DNA of 38,972 bases, taken from a virus. The position numbers were made by a program, and so were the translations under genes. Every line of letters starts with the position of its first letter. Position 1 is the stretch's first letter. The stretch is taken from IMG/VR virus record IMGVR_UViG_3300042923_000399, positions 1 through 38,972 of that record. One strand, 5' to 3'. The notes under the pieces were generated by a model. The model was given only the letters and a program-made list of their open reading frames with translations. It was not told the origin of the DNA and did not search any database. Below, piece after piece: positions 29,901-37,580 of the stretch.

Positions 29901-30545
29901 TCATTCAACTTTCTCTTCGGAGATGAGTGCGGTCGTGTCGAACTCGATTCCGAGCTCACGCCCAAGGCTTTTTAGCCCCTCCGCACCCACCCACACGGCG
30001 GTGCAATCGCCGGCACGACAGACGGCGGTGGGTTCCTGCCCGTACCGCTGCTCGAGGACCAGAGCATCCGTCGTTTCGCCGCCCTCGTTCTCCGCCTTCG
30101 CCGCCCCACAGCGGGGACACGGTGAGTCGCGGAGGGGGCGTTGCAGGGGCGGCTCGAGGAGATCCCAGATGCGGGATGCCCACGTGTCCGGGTACGAGGT
30201 GAGACGTTCCCAGTCGCCCGTTTCGATGGTGCCGGTGTCGTGGAGCGTGTCGGCGTGGACACGGAACCGGATGATGTCGCCCCGCGTAGTCCCTGTGGCT
30301 GGCAGAAGCCATTCACTCAACCATGCGCGGGACACGTCCTGGATGTGGGTGAGGAGATCGAGTGCCTTCACGTCGATCAGGTTCCTCGTGGACGGCAACC
30401 CTCCCCCACCGCGGGCGTTCATCGACGGCCGCACCATGTCAGTGAGCTCGTCGATCAGCGGCCGGAAGGTCTGGATGTGAGGCTCACCCGCCACTTCCAC
30501 CTCCATTGACCATTCGTTTATGAGCCGGTTCAAACCATCGCTCAT
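29901..30545 (-). CDS. conserved phage protein with zinc ribbon (DUF7341-like)
   Basis: 214 aa, last gene of the early operon. Start at 30545 by AAGGGC. Helical N-terminal part (LNRLINEWSMEVEVAGEPHI; LDLLTHIQDVSRAWLSEWLL), then a C-terminal zinc ribbon CPRCGAAKAENEGGE...CRAGDCTAVWVG. Similar proteins occur near replication genes of actinophages; function unknown. Confidence 0.7.
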   Translation of the reverse strand: MSDGLNRLINEWSMEVEVAGEPHIQTFRPLIDELTDMVRPSMNARGGGGLPSTRNLIDVKALDLLTHIQDVSRAWLSEWLLPATGTTRGDIIRFRVHADTLHDTGTIETGDWERLTSYPDTWASRIWDLLEPPLQRPLRDSPCPRCGAAKAENEGGETTDALVLEQRYGQEPTAVCRAGDCTAVWVGAEGLKSLGRELGIEFDTTALISEEKVE

Positions 30546-30562
30546 CGTCTGCCCTTTCGCGG

Positions 30563-30730
30563 TCATAGTGGTTTCCCGTGTCCCTTCTGCCCACACGACG
30601 GCAACACGGCACCATCCACATCCCGTGCTGTCCCCCGCATCGGCTGTTCACCACACCACGCACACGTCAACGTTCTAAACGCCATACCCCGCACCGCATC
30701 ACCAATCGGGGTCTCCGGGATCTCAGTCAT
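30563..30730 (-). CDS. small zinc-ribbon protein, 55 aa
   Basis: ATGA overlap with the methyltransferase gene, with GAAGGAG upstream. LTCAWCGEQPMRGTARDVDG then LPSCGQKGHGK gives a C-x2-C ... C pattern. Perhaps a regulator or adaptor; no family recognised. Confidence 0.6.
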   Translation of the reverse strand: MTEIPETPIGDAVRGMAFRTLTCAWCGEQPMRGTARDVDGAVLPSCGQKGHGKPL

Positions 30731-31443
30731 GCTGCTGCTCCTTCGCGGGTGAGGTGGTCGATCAGTTGCCGGCCGATGTGATCCGTGTACGCCGGGGGTA
30801 TGGCCTCGGCGCATCCGGCCCAGTCAGCCCACGGCATGCCCATGGCGTCGCGTGCGTCGTCCACCGATGTCGCTTTCGCGCCGCGTGACGTACCGTTCGG
30901 GCGGAGAACCTGTCGCGCGTCCGGATGATCCCCGTACACCCCCACGGGTTGACCTTGGGTGGCGTGCTGGCAGGGCATCGTCATGATGGGTGTGTTGGAC
31001 TCGAACCAGCGGTGCCGGCGGACCCTCAACCCGAATGACGACCCGCACAACATGACCGGGTCGATGAGTTCCCGTTTCGCCCCGTCCACGTTCTCGATGA
31101 CATACGGGAGCCCCGATTCGATGAGGAACTCCCGCACCGGTTCGATCAGCTCCGGATGTTTCGACTTGTCCGGGGTGATCGTCGAATACGCCTGACACGG
31201 GGGTGAGGCGTGGATGGCGTCGAAGTCCTGCAACACGTACTCGACCCCGCCGAGGATGACGGGGGTTCCGAGGATGTCAGACAGCAGCAGATCCCGCAGC
31301 ACTTGGAGCGCGTCGCCCTGGTGGAAGGCGTACGGGTACAGGGGTTGCGGGTCAATGTCGACCCCGACAACGTCGAAGCCGGCACGGGCATATCCCGTAC
31401 CGGCTCCGCCCTGACAGCAGAAGAGATCAAGTATCCGCGGCAT
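30727..31443 (-). CDS. DNA (cytosine-5) methyltransferase
   Basis: 238 aa. Motif I DLFCCQGGAGTGYARAGF with VVGVDIDPQP (AdoMet binding), motif IV ASPPCQAYS with the catalytic Cys, motif VI VIENVDGA, and motif VIII-like RVRRHRWFES. It is shorter than Dcm-type enzymes (over 320 aa), so the target recognition region is reduced, as in many phage enzymes. It should methylate phage DNA, likely against host restriction; no partner nuclease is present. The start MPRILDL follows AGGAACG. Confidence 0.9.
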   Translation of the reverse strand: MPRILDLFCCQGGAGTGYARAGFDVVGVDIDPQPLYPYAFHQGDALQVLRDLLLSDILGTPVILGGVEYVLQDFDAIHASPPCQAYSTITPDKSKHPELIEPVREFLIESGLPYVIENVDGAKRELIDPVMLCGSSFGLRVRRHRWFESNTPIMTMPCQHATQGQPVGVYGDHPDARQVLRPNGTSRGAKATSVDDARDAMGMPWADWAGCAEAIPPAYTDHIGRQLIDHLTREGAAA

Positions 31444-31771
31444 AGTGTCTCGTTCCTGGGTCGTTTCGGCAGGGGATGGCGGACCGCCCATACGGCCCGT
31501 AACAGACCCCGCAGCGGTGTTGTGGGGGTTCGGGTGCAGGGTTCCGGACGGCGTCAATGACCGCCTGCTGAGCCTTCGACGGGTTCCACCAAGGACGCGG
31601 CTGGCCCATCAGATCTCCGTCAACGTCGAACACGATGTGGCGCACGATCTCAGCAACCTCGTAGTCGGTTAGCGGCTCGCCGTCGCGGTCCTCTTCGTCG
31701 CGCGCCTCTACGAGTTCGCGGACGAGGCGGTCCCATGACTCGGAGGCGACGAGACTTTCAAATCGGCTCAT
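31427..31771 (-). CDS. hypothetical protein with C-terminal Cys motif, 114 aa
   Basis: Start by AGGCGG before the ATG at 31771. Acidic helical N-terminal half (WDRLVRELVEARDEEDRDGE), middle DLMGQPRPWWNPSKAQQAVI, and HRCGVCYGPYGRSAIPCRND as a likely zinc site. Overlaps the methyltransferase start by 17 bases. Unknown function. Confidence 0.65.
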   Translation of the reverse strand: MSRFESLVASESWDRLVRELVEARDEEDRDGEPLTDYEVAEIVRHIVFDVDGDLMGQPRPWWNPSKAQQAVIDAVRNPAPEPPQHRCGVCYGPYGRSAIPCRNDPGTRHYAADT

Positions 31772-31784
31772 GTCACACCGCCTT

Positions 31785-32246
31785 TCAGAAGGGCGAATCG
31801 TCGCCGTAGCTGCCGGGGGTGGACCACGCGTCGGCAGTAGCCGCGGGAGGTGCGCTTTCCCGCGGCGCTCCTCCGCCGCCGCCTGCTGCACGGGTGACGG
31901 TCGCAGTCGCATACCGAAGCGACGGGCCGATCTCGTCAACCTCTAGCTCGATCGCGGTCCGCTGGTTCCCGTCGTTGTCCTGGTAGGACCGCTGCTTGAG
32001 TCGCCCGGTCGCGACGACACGGGAACCCTTCGTCAGTGAGCCGGCGACGTGCTCGGCGTACTCGCGCCACACGGACGCGCGGAGGAACAGTGCCTCACCG
32101 TCCTTCCACTCGTTCGCCTGACGGTCGAAGTTGCGCGGCGTCGACGCGATCGTGAAGTTCGCGACGGGGAGGCCGTTCTGCGTGTACCGCAGCTCGGGAT
32201 CAGCCGTGAGGTTTCCGACGACGGTGATGATGGTTTCGCCAGCCAT
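31785..32246 (-). CDS. ssb: single-stranded DNA-binding protein
   Basis: 153 aa OB-fold [54 protein letters not shown] and [20 protein letters not shown] are the standard blocks. A Gly/Ala/Pro linker ends in the acidic tip GDDSPF, the SSB tail that recruits partner proteins (usual form DDDIPF). The start is in a TAATG overlap with the RusA gene, with GGAG upstream. Confidence 0.96.
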   Translation of the reverse strand: MAGETIITVVGNLTADPELRYTQNGLPVANFTIASTPRNFDRQANEWKDGEALFLRASVWREYAEHVAGSLTKGSRVVATGRLKQRSYQDNDGNQRTAIELEVDEIGPSLRYATATVTRAAGGGGGAPRESAPPAATADAWSTPGSYGDDSPF

Positions 32247-32650
32247 TAGTTGCTCCATTCGGTGACGTCGATTCCGACGCCGGTAGGGTCTCCGGGGTTT
32301 GGGTAACGCTTCGTCGCGACAAGGGTCACGACCAGTGAGTCGTCGGCAAGTAGTCCGCCATCGGTGAGACCGTCTAGGACGGCCCTGGAGAGCTTGTCGA
32401 CGTCGGGACGCACGCCCGGTGCGCCCCAGCGGGGTTTCTGGGGGCGTGGGAGGACAAACGAAAGGGTCACGATGACTGGACAGTCGAACGTGACCCCAAG
32501 GTCCGCATGAGTGGCGATAACATGCCGCCACGGTTTCAGTCGGGCGGCGTTCGCATCCCGCAACCACGCCCGACCCTTCGCCTGCGAAACGGTCTTCGAC
32601 CCTTGAGGAACTGGGACACCTTCGATGAAGAACGACACGGTGTCAGTCAT
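32246..32650 (-). CDS. RusA-like Holliday junction resolvase
   Basis: 134 aa. [16 protein letters not shown] at the start, then [20 protein letters not shown] and [10 protein letters not shown], the aspartate-rich RusA active-site region, and a C-terminal VGIDVTEW. Dimeric nuclease that cuts Holliday junctions in replication intermediates. ATGA overlap with the HTH gene. Confidence 0.92.
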   Translation of the reverse strand: MTDTVSFFIEGVPVPQGSKTVSQAKGRAWLRDANAARLKPWRHVIATHADLGVTFDCPVIVTLSFVLPRPQKPRWGAPGVRPDVDKLSRAVLDGLTDGGLLADDSLVVTLVATKRYPNPGDPTGVGIDVTEWSN

Positions 32651-33576
32651 GCTGCTAACGTCCCGTTCCTGTGGTGGGTGCTGTTTGCGAGGTAGATCGG
32701 CAACCCGAGCTCGGCCCGCACCCGCTCCACCGTCTTCACGTTGCAGCCGATGTGGTTCGCGATCTTCTTGCCTGACCAGCGGCGTTCGTTGAGGATGCTG
32801 ATGACTTCGCGGCGTTGTTCCGGGGTGAGGTCGGGTTGTTCCCCAGCGATCGCGGAGTCCACGGTGGATGCCCAGAGTTCTTCGACGGTGGGCAGTTCTG
32901 GTTCCGCGCCCGGGTCGTCGATGGTGTCGTCGTCCCATGCGAGGGGCGACGCCCAACCGTGTCTCTGTGCGATGCCACGCGACCGGGTGTACGACTGCTT
33001 CTGCACAGGCGTGTCACGGGGTGGGAGGGTGTTCCACATTTCGTCGTAGAGGCGGGCGATGAGGTCGCGGGTGGGTGATGTGACGACGGTGGAGCGGGTG
33101 ATGTTGTACGCCCACGTTTTCGCGTGCCCGGCGCGTGCACTGATGGCCCAGAACGTCCACCCGACTGCAACGAGGGCGCGGATGCGGCGGACTGTGCCGG
33201 TCGCGTCGACCTTGCGGGGTTCGGGTGCACGGTGCCGCATCTTCGGGTGGGTGCCGAGGAGTGCGTCAGCGGTCTCCCGTTCCACCCGCACGGTCACACC
33301 GCGCATGATGCGGGAGATGGTGGGAACGGACACACCTGACACCGCTTCGATATCGGCATACGTCCAGTCCTCACGCATGAGCTGCATGATGCGGGGGACG
33401 GTGATGATCGCGTTGACGTATTCCTGTGTTCGGCCGGCGCGGGCTCTTGCTTCACGGTCGCGTTCCTGCTTCGCGCGGTGTGCCCTGCAGTCGGCGCAAC
33501 GGCAACGGTGCTTCTGGTAGCAGGTGCCTGTGGCGCCGTGCTTGTGGGTGGGGTCGCAGACGAACGGTGCGGCCAT
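32647..33576 (-). CDS. HTH DNA-binding protein with Cys-rich head
   Basis: 309 aa, started at 33576 for CAGGAG six bases upstream. The head HKHGATGTCYQKHRCRCADC is the actinophage HG-x-CRCxxCR motif. Two or three HTH segments follow: MREDWTYADIEAVSGVSVPT-ISRIM, VGWTFWAISARAGHAKTWAY, and the C-terminal EVISILNERRWSGKKIANHI-GCNVKTV. Probable regulator or replication accessory. Common in actinophages without known target. Confidence 0.82.
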   Translation of the reverse strand: MAAPFVCDPTHKHGATGTCYQKHRCRCADCRAHRAKQERDREARARAGRTQEYVNAIITVPRIMQLMREDWTYADIEAVSGVSVPTISRIMRGVTVRVERETADALLGTHPKMRHRAPEPRKVDATGTVRRIRALVAVGWTFWAISARAGHAKTWAYNITRSTVVTSPTRDLIARLYDEMWNTLPPRDTPVQKQSYTRSRGIAQRHGWASPLAWDDDTIDDPGAEPELPTVEELWASTVDSAIAGEQPDLTPEQRREVISILNERRWSGKKIANHIGCNVKTVERVRAELGLPIYLANSTHHRNGTLAA

Positions 33577-33653
33577 GTGGGTCTCCTGGTATGCAGTGAG
33601 GGCCACACCATTACGGTGTGACCCTCGAAAAAGTGGACTGGGATGGCTGAGTG

Positions 33654-33911
33654 CTAGGCAGTCGATTCACTGCGCAGCTCGGACTGTCGCCGGTTGTTCG
33701 CAACGTTGGCGTCGCCCATGTTCTTCATCGACTCTCCGTCGAGCGCGAACAGTGCCATGCGGAGGCGCTGGGCTTCAACGTCGTGTGGCACCACCGCATC
33801 TTGCAACGACTTGAGCACGCGTTCGGCGTCCTTGATGTGACGCCAGCCCGCCGCGGATGCAAGCAACTCCTGGTCGAGCCTTGCCTCAATTGCCTCGCGA
33901 ACCTCGCTCAT
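33654..33911 (-). CDS. hypothetical helical protein, 85 aa
   Basis: GGAG seven bases before the ATG at 33911. EVREAIEARLDQELLASAAG and LKSLQDAVVPHDVEAQRLRM form helices; the Asn/Arg-rich NMGDANVANNRRQSELR end may be flexible. No family recognised. Confidence 0.65.
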   Translation of the reverse strand: MSEVREAIEARLDQELLASAAGWRHIKDAERVLKSLQDAVVPHDVEAQRLRMALFALDGESMKNMGDANVANNRRQSELRSESTA

Positions 33912-34045
33912 GTCTCGCTCCGTTCGTTGTGGTTACAGTCGGTGCAGGTACACGACGCACGCTCACACCCCGCATGTTCGGGTGTTGACGGGTGCTGGCA
34001 GTACCCGGACATGGTCATAGGGACACGAACACGAGGAACGTTCAT
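33908..34045 (-). CDS. small Cys-rich protein, 45 aa
   Basis: Both ends overlap neighbours by ATGA, which argues strongly for translation. YCQHPSTPEHAGCERASCTC then TDCNHNERSE contains six Cys/His-type ligands in a compact stretch, likely one or two zinc sites. Unknown function. Confidence 0.65.
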   Translation of the reverse strand: MNVPRVRVPMTMSGYCQHPSTPEHAGCERASCTCTDCNHNERSET

Positions 34046-34422
34046 GCCGACGCCTCGTTCCTTTGCTGATCCGTCCACGGCAAGTGGAGCCCGTCGCCTT
34101 CAGAGCGCGGCACGATATGAATGTGCAGGTGCATGACGGTCTGCGTTGCTGGTGCGCCGACGCTGGTGATGAGGTTCACGCTCTTGTAGCGGTCATCGAC
34201 GTGGCGAACCATGTCGACCAGTGCGGCGGCGTCGTACATGGTCGCGGCGGTCACGCTGGGATTCTCCAAAGCGTCCCGGACGTGCCGACGCGGCGCGACC
34301 AGCAAGTGCCCCTCCGTGACCGGGTTCAGCGGCTCGAACGCGATGGATGAGATCCAAGTACCCCGATGCTTGGCCGGGGCTTTCCCGGCGGCGATGTCAC
34401 AGAAGACACACGGCTCGCTCAT
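34042..34422 (-). CDS. HIT-family nucleotide hydrolase/transferase
   Basis: 126 aa. N-terminal zinc-like SEPCVFCDIAAGKAPAKHRG, then NPVTEGHLLVAPRRHV and the histidine triad MHLHIHIVPR near residue 100. HIT proteins hydrolyse or transfer nucleoside phosphates (Ap4A, AMP-lysine and similar). A complete copy in an early phage operon is unusual; it may clear nucleotide alarm signals or modify nucleotides. AAAGG seven bases before the ATG. Confidence 0.88.
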   Translation of the reverse strand: MSEPCVFCDIAAGKAPAKHRGTWISSIAFEPLNPVTEGHLLVAPRRHVRDALENPSVTAATMYDAAALVDMVRHVDDRYKSVNLITSVGAPATQTVMHLHIHIVPRSEGDGLHLPWTDQQRNEASA

Positions 34423-34655
34423 TCCCGCACCTTTCGGTAGTACCTGTTGAAGTTGGTTTCGTTGATCCACCTGACCGGGACACGCCCAGACGCCCCCGGT
34501 TCTGCGTCGACACGCGCCCACCCCAAATAGTTCGGGGTGTTCCGTCGTGGGCGGGCGTCCACAATCCGCACCGGGATATCGAACCTGACCCATGTGTGGG
34601 GGTGACCGTACTGTTCAAGCAGCACACCGCGGGCCGTTAGCAGCGCTTCCGACAT
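34419..34655 (-). CDS. hypothetical protein, 78 aa
   Basis: Overlaps the HIT gene by ATGA. LLEQYGHPHTWVRFDIPVRI and RPRRNTPNYLGWARVDAEPG, ending VRWINETNFNRYYRKVRE; beta-rich with a basic end. No family recognised. RBS modest. Confidence 0.6.
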   Translation of the reverse strand: MSEALLTARGVLLEQYGHPHTWVRFDIPVRIVDARPRRNTPNYLGWARVDAEPGASGRVPVRWINETNFNRYYRKVRE

Positions 34656-34660
34656 ACGCC

Positions 34661-34786
34661 TCACGACGCCTCCTCCGGCAGGTAAACCATCCCGATTGGC
34701 TCCAGGTAGTCGCACGCGCGGCACTTCTGCCACTTGCCTGCTCGGTAGAACTCATGTCCCGGGCAGTCAGACTCGGGCGGTCTCAT
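34661..34786 (-). CDS. small zinc-finger-like protein, 41 aa
   Basis: ATGA overlap with the preceding gene. DCPGHEFYRAGKWQKCRACD gives C-x2-H ... C-x2-C, a classic four-ligand zinc knuckle, followed by EPIGMVYLPEEAS. Too small to assign a role. Confidence 0.65.
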   Translation of the reverse strand: MRPPESDCPGHEFYRAGKWQKCRACDYLEPIGMVYLPEEAS

Positions 34787-35124
34787 GACTCCCCCTCCGC
34801 CTTCGCTGCTTTCAATTCCCGCACTGTTGCCCAGTACGCGGCTATCCCCTCTTCGGAGAACTCCCGCTTCTCGGGTTCCAGTTGCCGGCGCAACCGTGCG
34901 GTGCGTTCCCGGGCCTCGCGGACACGGCGGGCGTTACGGATCACATGGGCGGGCATGAGCCAATCCGACGACTCCCGGTAATGCAGGGTCGCGGCCTCCA
35001 CAGCAACATCAAGATCCACCCGGGCGAGATCCCCAGCCCACACCTTCGCCACAGACGGCGACACCTTCCGGCCATCCCTAGCCGACGCCAGGGTCAAGAG
35101 CTGGAACGCTTCCGGCTCGTTCAT
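34783..35124 (-). CDS. replication-associated protein (helicase-loader-like candidate), 113 aa
   Basis: FQLLTLASARDGRKVSPSVA, then LHYRESSDWLMPAHVIRNAR, a pattern shared with actinobacterial and phage proteins next to replication initiators. Position after the initiator gene is like lambda P or DnaC-type loaders, but no ATPase motif is present, so the loader role is only by position. Strong site GGAGGAAA. Overlaps the initiator by 47 bases. Confidence 0.6.
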   Translation of the reverse strand: MNEPEAFQLLTLASARDGRKVSPSVAKVWAGDLARVDLDVAVEAATLHYRESSDWLMPAHVIRNARRVREARERTARLRRQLEPEKREFSEEGIAAYWATVRELKAAKAEGES

Positions 35125-35917
35125 CGTTTCCTCCGTAGTAGCGGTAGTAGTCGGCGGCGTTCTCATCCGCACGGGACTGCTTCGTTCCGCCCGCCGTCCG
35201 TGTTGCGGCGAGGCGGAGTTGGTCGTACTTCTCACGCAGCTTCGACATGCTGAGGATGTTTGCTCGCCAGAACTCGTCGGCCTGACACCAACGGATCGCC
35301 TTAGCGATCTGGTCGACGCTGCGTCCGTCTTTGTCGATGAGGAGGCGGGTGGCGTCGATGTTCCGTTTCGTCCTAGCGGGTGTTTTGCCGCCGTTGGCTC
35401 GGATCTCGGAATCGAGTAGGTCGAGGAGTTCGGTGATCTCGGGTCGGTCGGTCGCGTTAGCGACTGCCGACGAGACGTAACCATCTACTTCGTTACCTTC
35501 CCCTGTCCCTATCCCTATCCCTTTCCTTGCATCGGGTTGCATAGGTTTGCTTTGCACTTGCAATGCACTTGCATTACCCCAGCGCTTCTCCGCGGCTTCC
35601 TTCCGCTTCTGAGACAGGCGGTCCCGGTCATCCTTCGTGAACTGGTGTTCTGCGTAGTCCCGGAGCACGTAGTTGCCGTCGTCGTCCTTGAACATCAGCG
35701 GGCGTGACGGGTGCGAGCGGACAAGCTCTTCGAGGACATCCGGCTTCCACAGGAACTCGGCATCGTCAGGCTCGAGCACCCCGTCTGTCTCCCTCATGCG
35801 GGACTGACCGTTGGACTCCACGAACGCCCGGAACGCGGCGTCACTGAGGCGTGACACTTTCGGGTGGGTCCAGAAGTCGATGGGGAACGTCATGTATAGA
35901 CGTGCGTCACGTGGCAT
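35078..35917 (-). CDS. replication initiator / replisome organiser
   Basis: 279 aa. N-terminal winged-helix-like MTFPIDFWTHPKVSRLSDAA and FRAFVESNGQSRMRETDG (DnaD/lambda O-like phage initiators). Basic linker FTKDDRDRLSQKRKEAAEKR precedes a low-complexity stretch (KGIGIGTGEG) encoded over iteron DNA. The C-terminal domain is helical (ATRLLIDKDGRSVDQIAKAI). It should bind its own gene to open the origin. Confidence 0.8.
   Translation of the reverse strand: MPRDARLYMTFPIDFWTHPKVSRLSDAAFRAFVESNGQSRMRETDGVLEPDDAEFLWKPDVLEELVRSHPSRPLMFKDDDGNYVLRDYAEHQFTKDDRDRLSQKRKEAAEKRWGNASALQVQSKPMQPDARKGIGIGTGEGNEVDGYVSSAVANATDRPEITELLDLLDSEIRANGGKTPARTKRNIDATRLLIDKDGRSVDQIAKAIRWCQADEFWRANILSMSKLREKYDQLRLAATRTAGGTKQSRADENAADYYRYYGGNDERAGSVPALDPGVG
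35527..35574. other. candidate replication origin: TTGCA iterons in the initiator gene
   Basis: On the plus strand TTGCAT (35527), TTGCAT (35537), TTGCAC (35552), TTGCAA (35558), ATGCAC (35563) and TTGCAT (35569) crowd into 48 bp, richer in A and T than the surroundings. A tract of near-repeats (CCCTATCCCTATCCCTTT) follows at about 35506-35524. Iterons inside the initiator's linker region are the lambda O arrangement. Confidence 0.65.
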
Positions 35918-36139
35918 TCAGTCCCCTCTCTCGGGTCTGCTGATCGGGTGGTGGTTGAGTGCCCACCGGATGATGTCGAGCCCCACAGAACACACCTCGT
36001 TGATGTCGTCGACCGTCCACCCGTGGTTGATCCAGAGGGCACGGATGGCGGCGTCACGGGCGGGTGCTGCGGGACCGGATGCCATGGTGATGAGGTTCAT
36101 AACCCACGGGTCGCCGCGCGAATATGACTCTGACGACAT
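35918..36139 (-). CDS. small HTH-like protein, 73 aa
   Basis: GGAGG upstream of the ATG at 36139. PARDAAIRALWINHGWTVDD then INEVCSVGLDIIRWALNHHP, compatible with a helix-turn-helix. Its stop abuts the initiator start, so the two may be co-translated. Role unknown. Confidence 0.65.
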   Translation of the reverse strand: MSSESYSRGDPWVMNLITMASGPAAPARDAAIRALWINHGWTVDDINEVCSVGLDIIRWALNHHPISRPERGD

Positions 36140-36150
36140 AACTGGCCTCC

Positions 36151-36483
36151 CTAAAAGATCGGGTCAGGTTTGACGTCTACGACTCGCCCGTCCGGGGTGA
36201 GCCAGGACATGACTCCCCGGTATAGGACGGGTACGTGTGCGGGCTTGTCCCACGAGTGGACTGACCATCCGAGCTCATGACCCTCAGCGGAATGAGCAAC
36301 CCCGTGGTCTCCCGTGTGGTTTCCCCATCCGCATAAGTGGAGTCCGTTTTCGACCGTCGAACGCCCCCCACGCGAGGCGAACTGACGGTGATGCATCTCC
36401 GTGGCGGGTTGGGTTCCGCATCCTTCGCAGACGCCGCCTGAGCGTTCCCGGATGGTGTCAGCAACCTTCGCCGGCCACCTCAT
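36151..36483 (-). CDS. HNH endonuclease, 110 aa
   Basis: ATGA overlap sets the start at 36483. CEGCGTQPATEMHHRQFASR, GGRSTVENGLHLCGWGNHTG and DHGVAHSAEG form an HNH core with CxxC zinc support. Likely a nicking or cutting enzyme in the early operon; the gene is compact and fully overlapped with its neighbour, so it looks resident rather than recently inserted. Confidence 0.85.
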   Translation of the reverse strand: MRWPAKVADTIRERSGGVCEGCGTQPATEMHHRQFASRGGRSTVENGLHLCGWGNHTGDHGVAHSAEGHELGWSVHSWDKPAHVPVLYRGVMSWLTPDGRVVDVKPDPIF

Positions 36484-36770
36484 ATCGGGTTCGTTCTGAC
36501 GACGAGCTCGAACCGGGTCCAACCGAACCTGTGACCGCAGCGGGCGCACGTGATGTAGCACCCGTCTGCTACCTTCCGTGCCTTACCTACGCACGGGTCG
36601 CAGAGGCTCGCACTGTCGCCGCAGCACCGCATCACACACGACCATTCGGCGGTCCTGTCGCACCCGTATGCGGCCTGGCAGGACGGCTCGTCGTCGAGGA
36701 TTGTTTCGTCGAGGATGATCGTGTCTACCCGGGGTGCATCAAGAACAGTCACGATGCCCACCGCTTCCAT
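36480..36770 (-). CDS. Cys-rich zinc protein, 96 aa
   Basis: Ten cysteines in the C-terminal two-thirds: SCQAAYGCDRTAEWSCVMRC, SLCDPCVGKARK, YITCARCGHRFG. Two or three zinc sites are likely. Start in a 22-base overlap with the upstream gene and no strong RBS. Unknown family. Confidence 0.65.
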   Translation of the reverse strand: MEAVGIVTVLDAPRVDTIILDETILDDEPSCQAAYGCDRTAEWSCVMRCCGDSASLCDPCVGKARKVADGCYITCARCGHRFGWTRFELVVRTNPI

Positions 36771-37027
36771 GACGGGAACGTGGTCGTCGGCGGTGTTGTC
36801 GTTACCCCGTGGCGGGCCATGGCCTCACGGAGCCGTCGCGCACCCTCGGTGGATGCTTCGTGCACGGCGGTGTCCATCGCTTCCCACAGGAACGCGTAGA
36901 AGTGGATGAGTCCTTCACGCGGGTAGTCGCGTTCGTGCTGCGGTTCCCATGTGTCGGGCCATTTCTGTTTCCATACCCCGTACATGCGGCATCCGCAGGG
37001 GCAGAGGCGAACGAATGGTCTGTTCAT
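36749..37027 (-). CDS. hypothetical protein with Cys cluster, 92 aa
   Basis: AAGGAG five bases before the ATG in a TGATG overlap. RLCPCGCRMYGVWKQKWPDT (three Cys) then HERDYPREGLIHFYAFLWEA and helical AVHEASTEGARRLREAMARH. Unknown function. Confidence 0.65.
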   Translation of the reverse strand: MNRPFVRLCPCGCRMYGVWKQKWPDTWEPQHERDYPREGLIHFYAFLWEAMDTAVHEASTEGARRLREAMARHGVTTTPPTTTFPSWKRWAS

Positions 37028-37578
37028 CACGACTCCTTGGTGAGATCGGTCTTGCGCGCCTCTTTCGCGGCGACGACGTCGGGGTGGTTCTGGACGCCAC
37101 GAGCGGCGGCGAGATCCCATGCGGCCTTCAATGCCGGGATTGAGTCGGCAGTCTCGATGTCATCGAGTGCGAGGCCGACAACGCCGCCATCCGGGACGAG
37201 GGGCTGCACGGTGAACGGTGCACGCTTGCCGCGGGTCACGGTCAGCGCGACGGTGAGGGGTTCGGTGATGTGTGACAGAGCATGAATCCTGATGCCACCC
37301 ACCGCGTCTTTCCCAAACTTGATGGTCGGGTCGCCGTAGAGAGTGATGCGCCGGCCAACGTACGCCGACGCCTCTGCACTCCACGCCGCTATCAGAACGC
37401 GCCTCATGGACTTCCCGGGCTTGTAGGGCCTGCCCGGGAACTCGGCGTTATGTAGCTCCACCGGTTGATCGGGCGGGCCTTGCCTCACCTCGGTGACGGT
37501 GATCGTCAACGGCGCCGAGGCGACATCGTCGTAGTTGAGTTGCGAGGAATCGGGCTCTGTGGTCTTTCTGATGTCCAT
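37027..37578 (-). CDS. conserved recombination-operon protein, 183 aa
   Basis: Starts two bases after the HNH gene stop. LTITVTEVRQGPPDQPVELH, NAEFPGRPYKPGKSMRRVLI and GRRITLYGDPTIKFGKDAVG-GIRI suggest a beta-rich OB-like fold, then an acidic helical C-terminus. Related proteins follow the exonuclease in many actinophages; a ssDNA-binding or annealing role (replacing RecT) is a reasonable guess, not shown. Confidence 0.65.
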   Translation of the reverse strand: MDIRKTTEPDSSQLNYDDVASAPLTITVTEVRQGPPDQPVELHNAEFPGRPYKPGKSMRRVLIAAWSAEASAYVGRRITLYGDPTIKFGKDAVGGIRIHALSHITEPLTVALTVTRGKRAPFTVQPLVPDGGVVGLALDDIETADSIPALKAAWDLAAARGVQNHPDVVAAKEARKTDLTKES

Positions 37579-37580
37579 GG

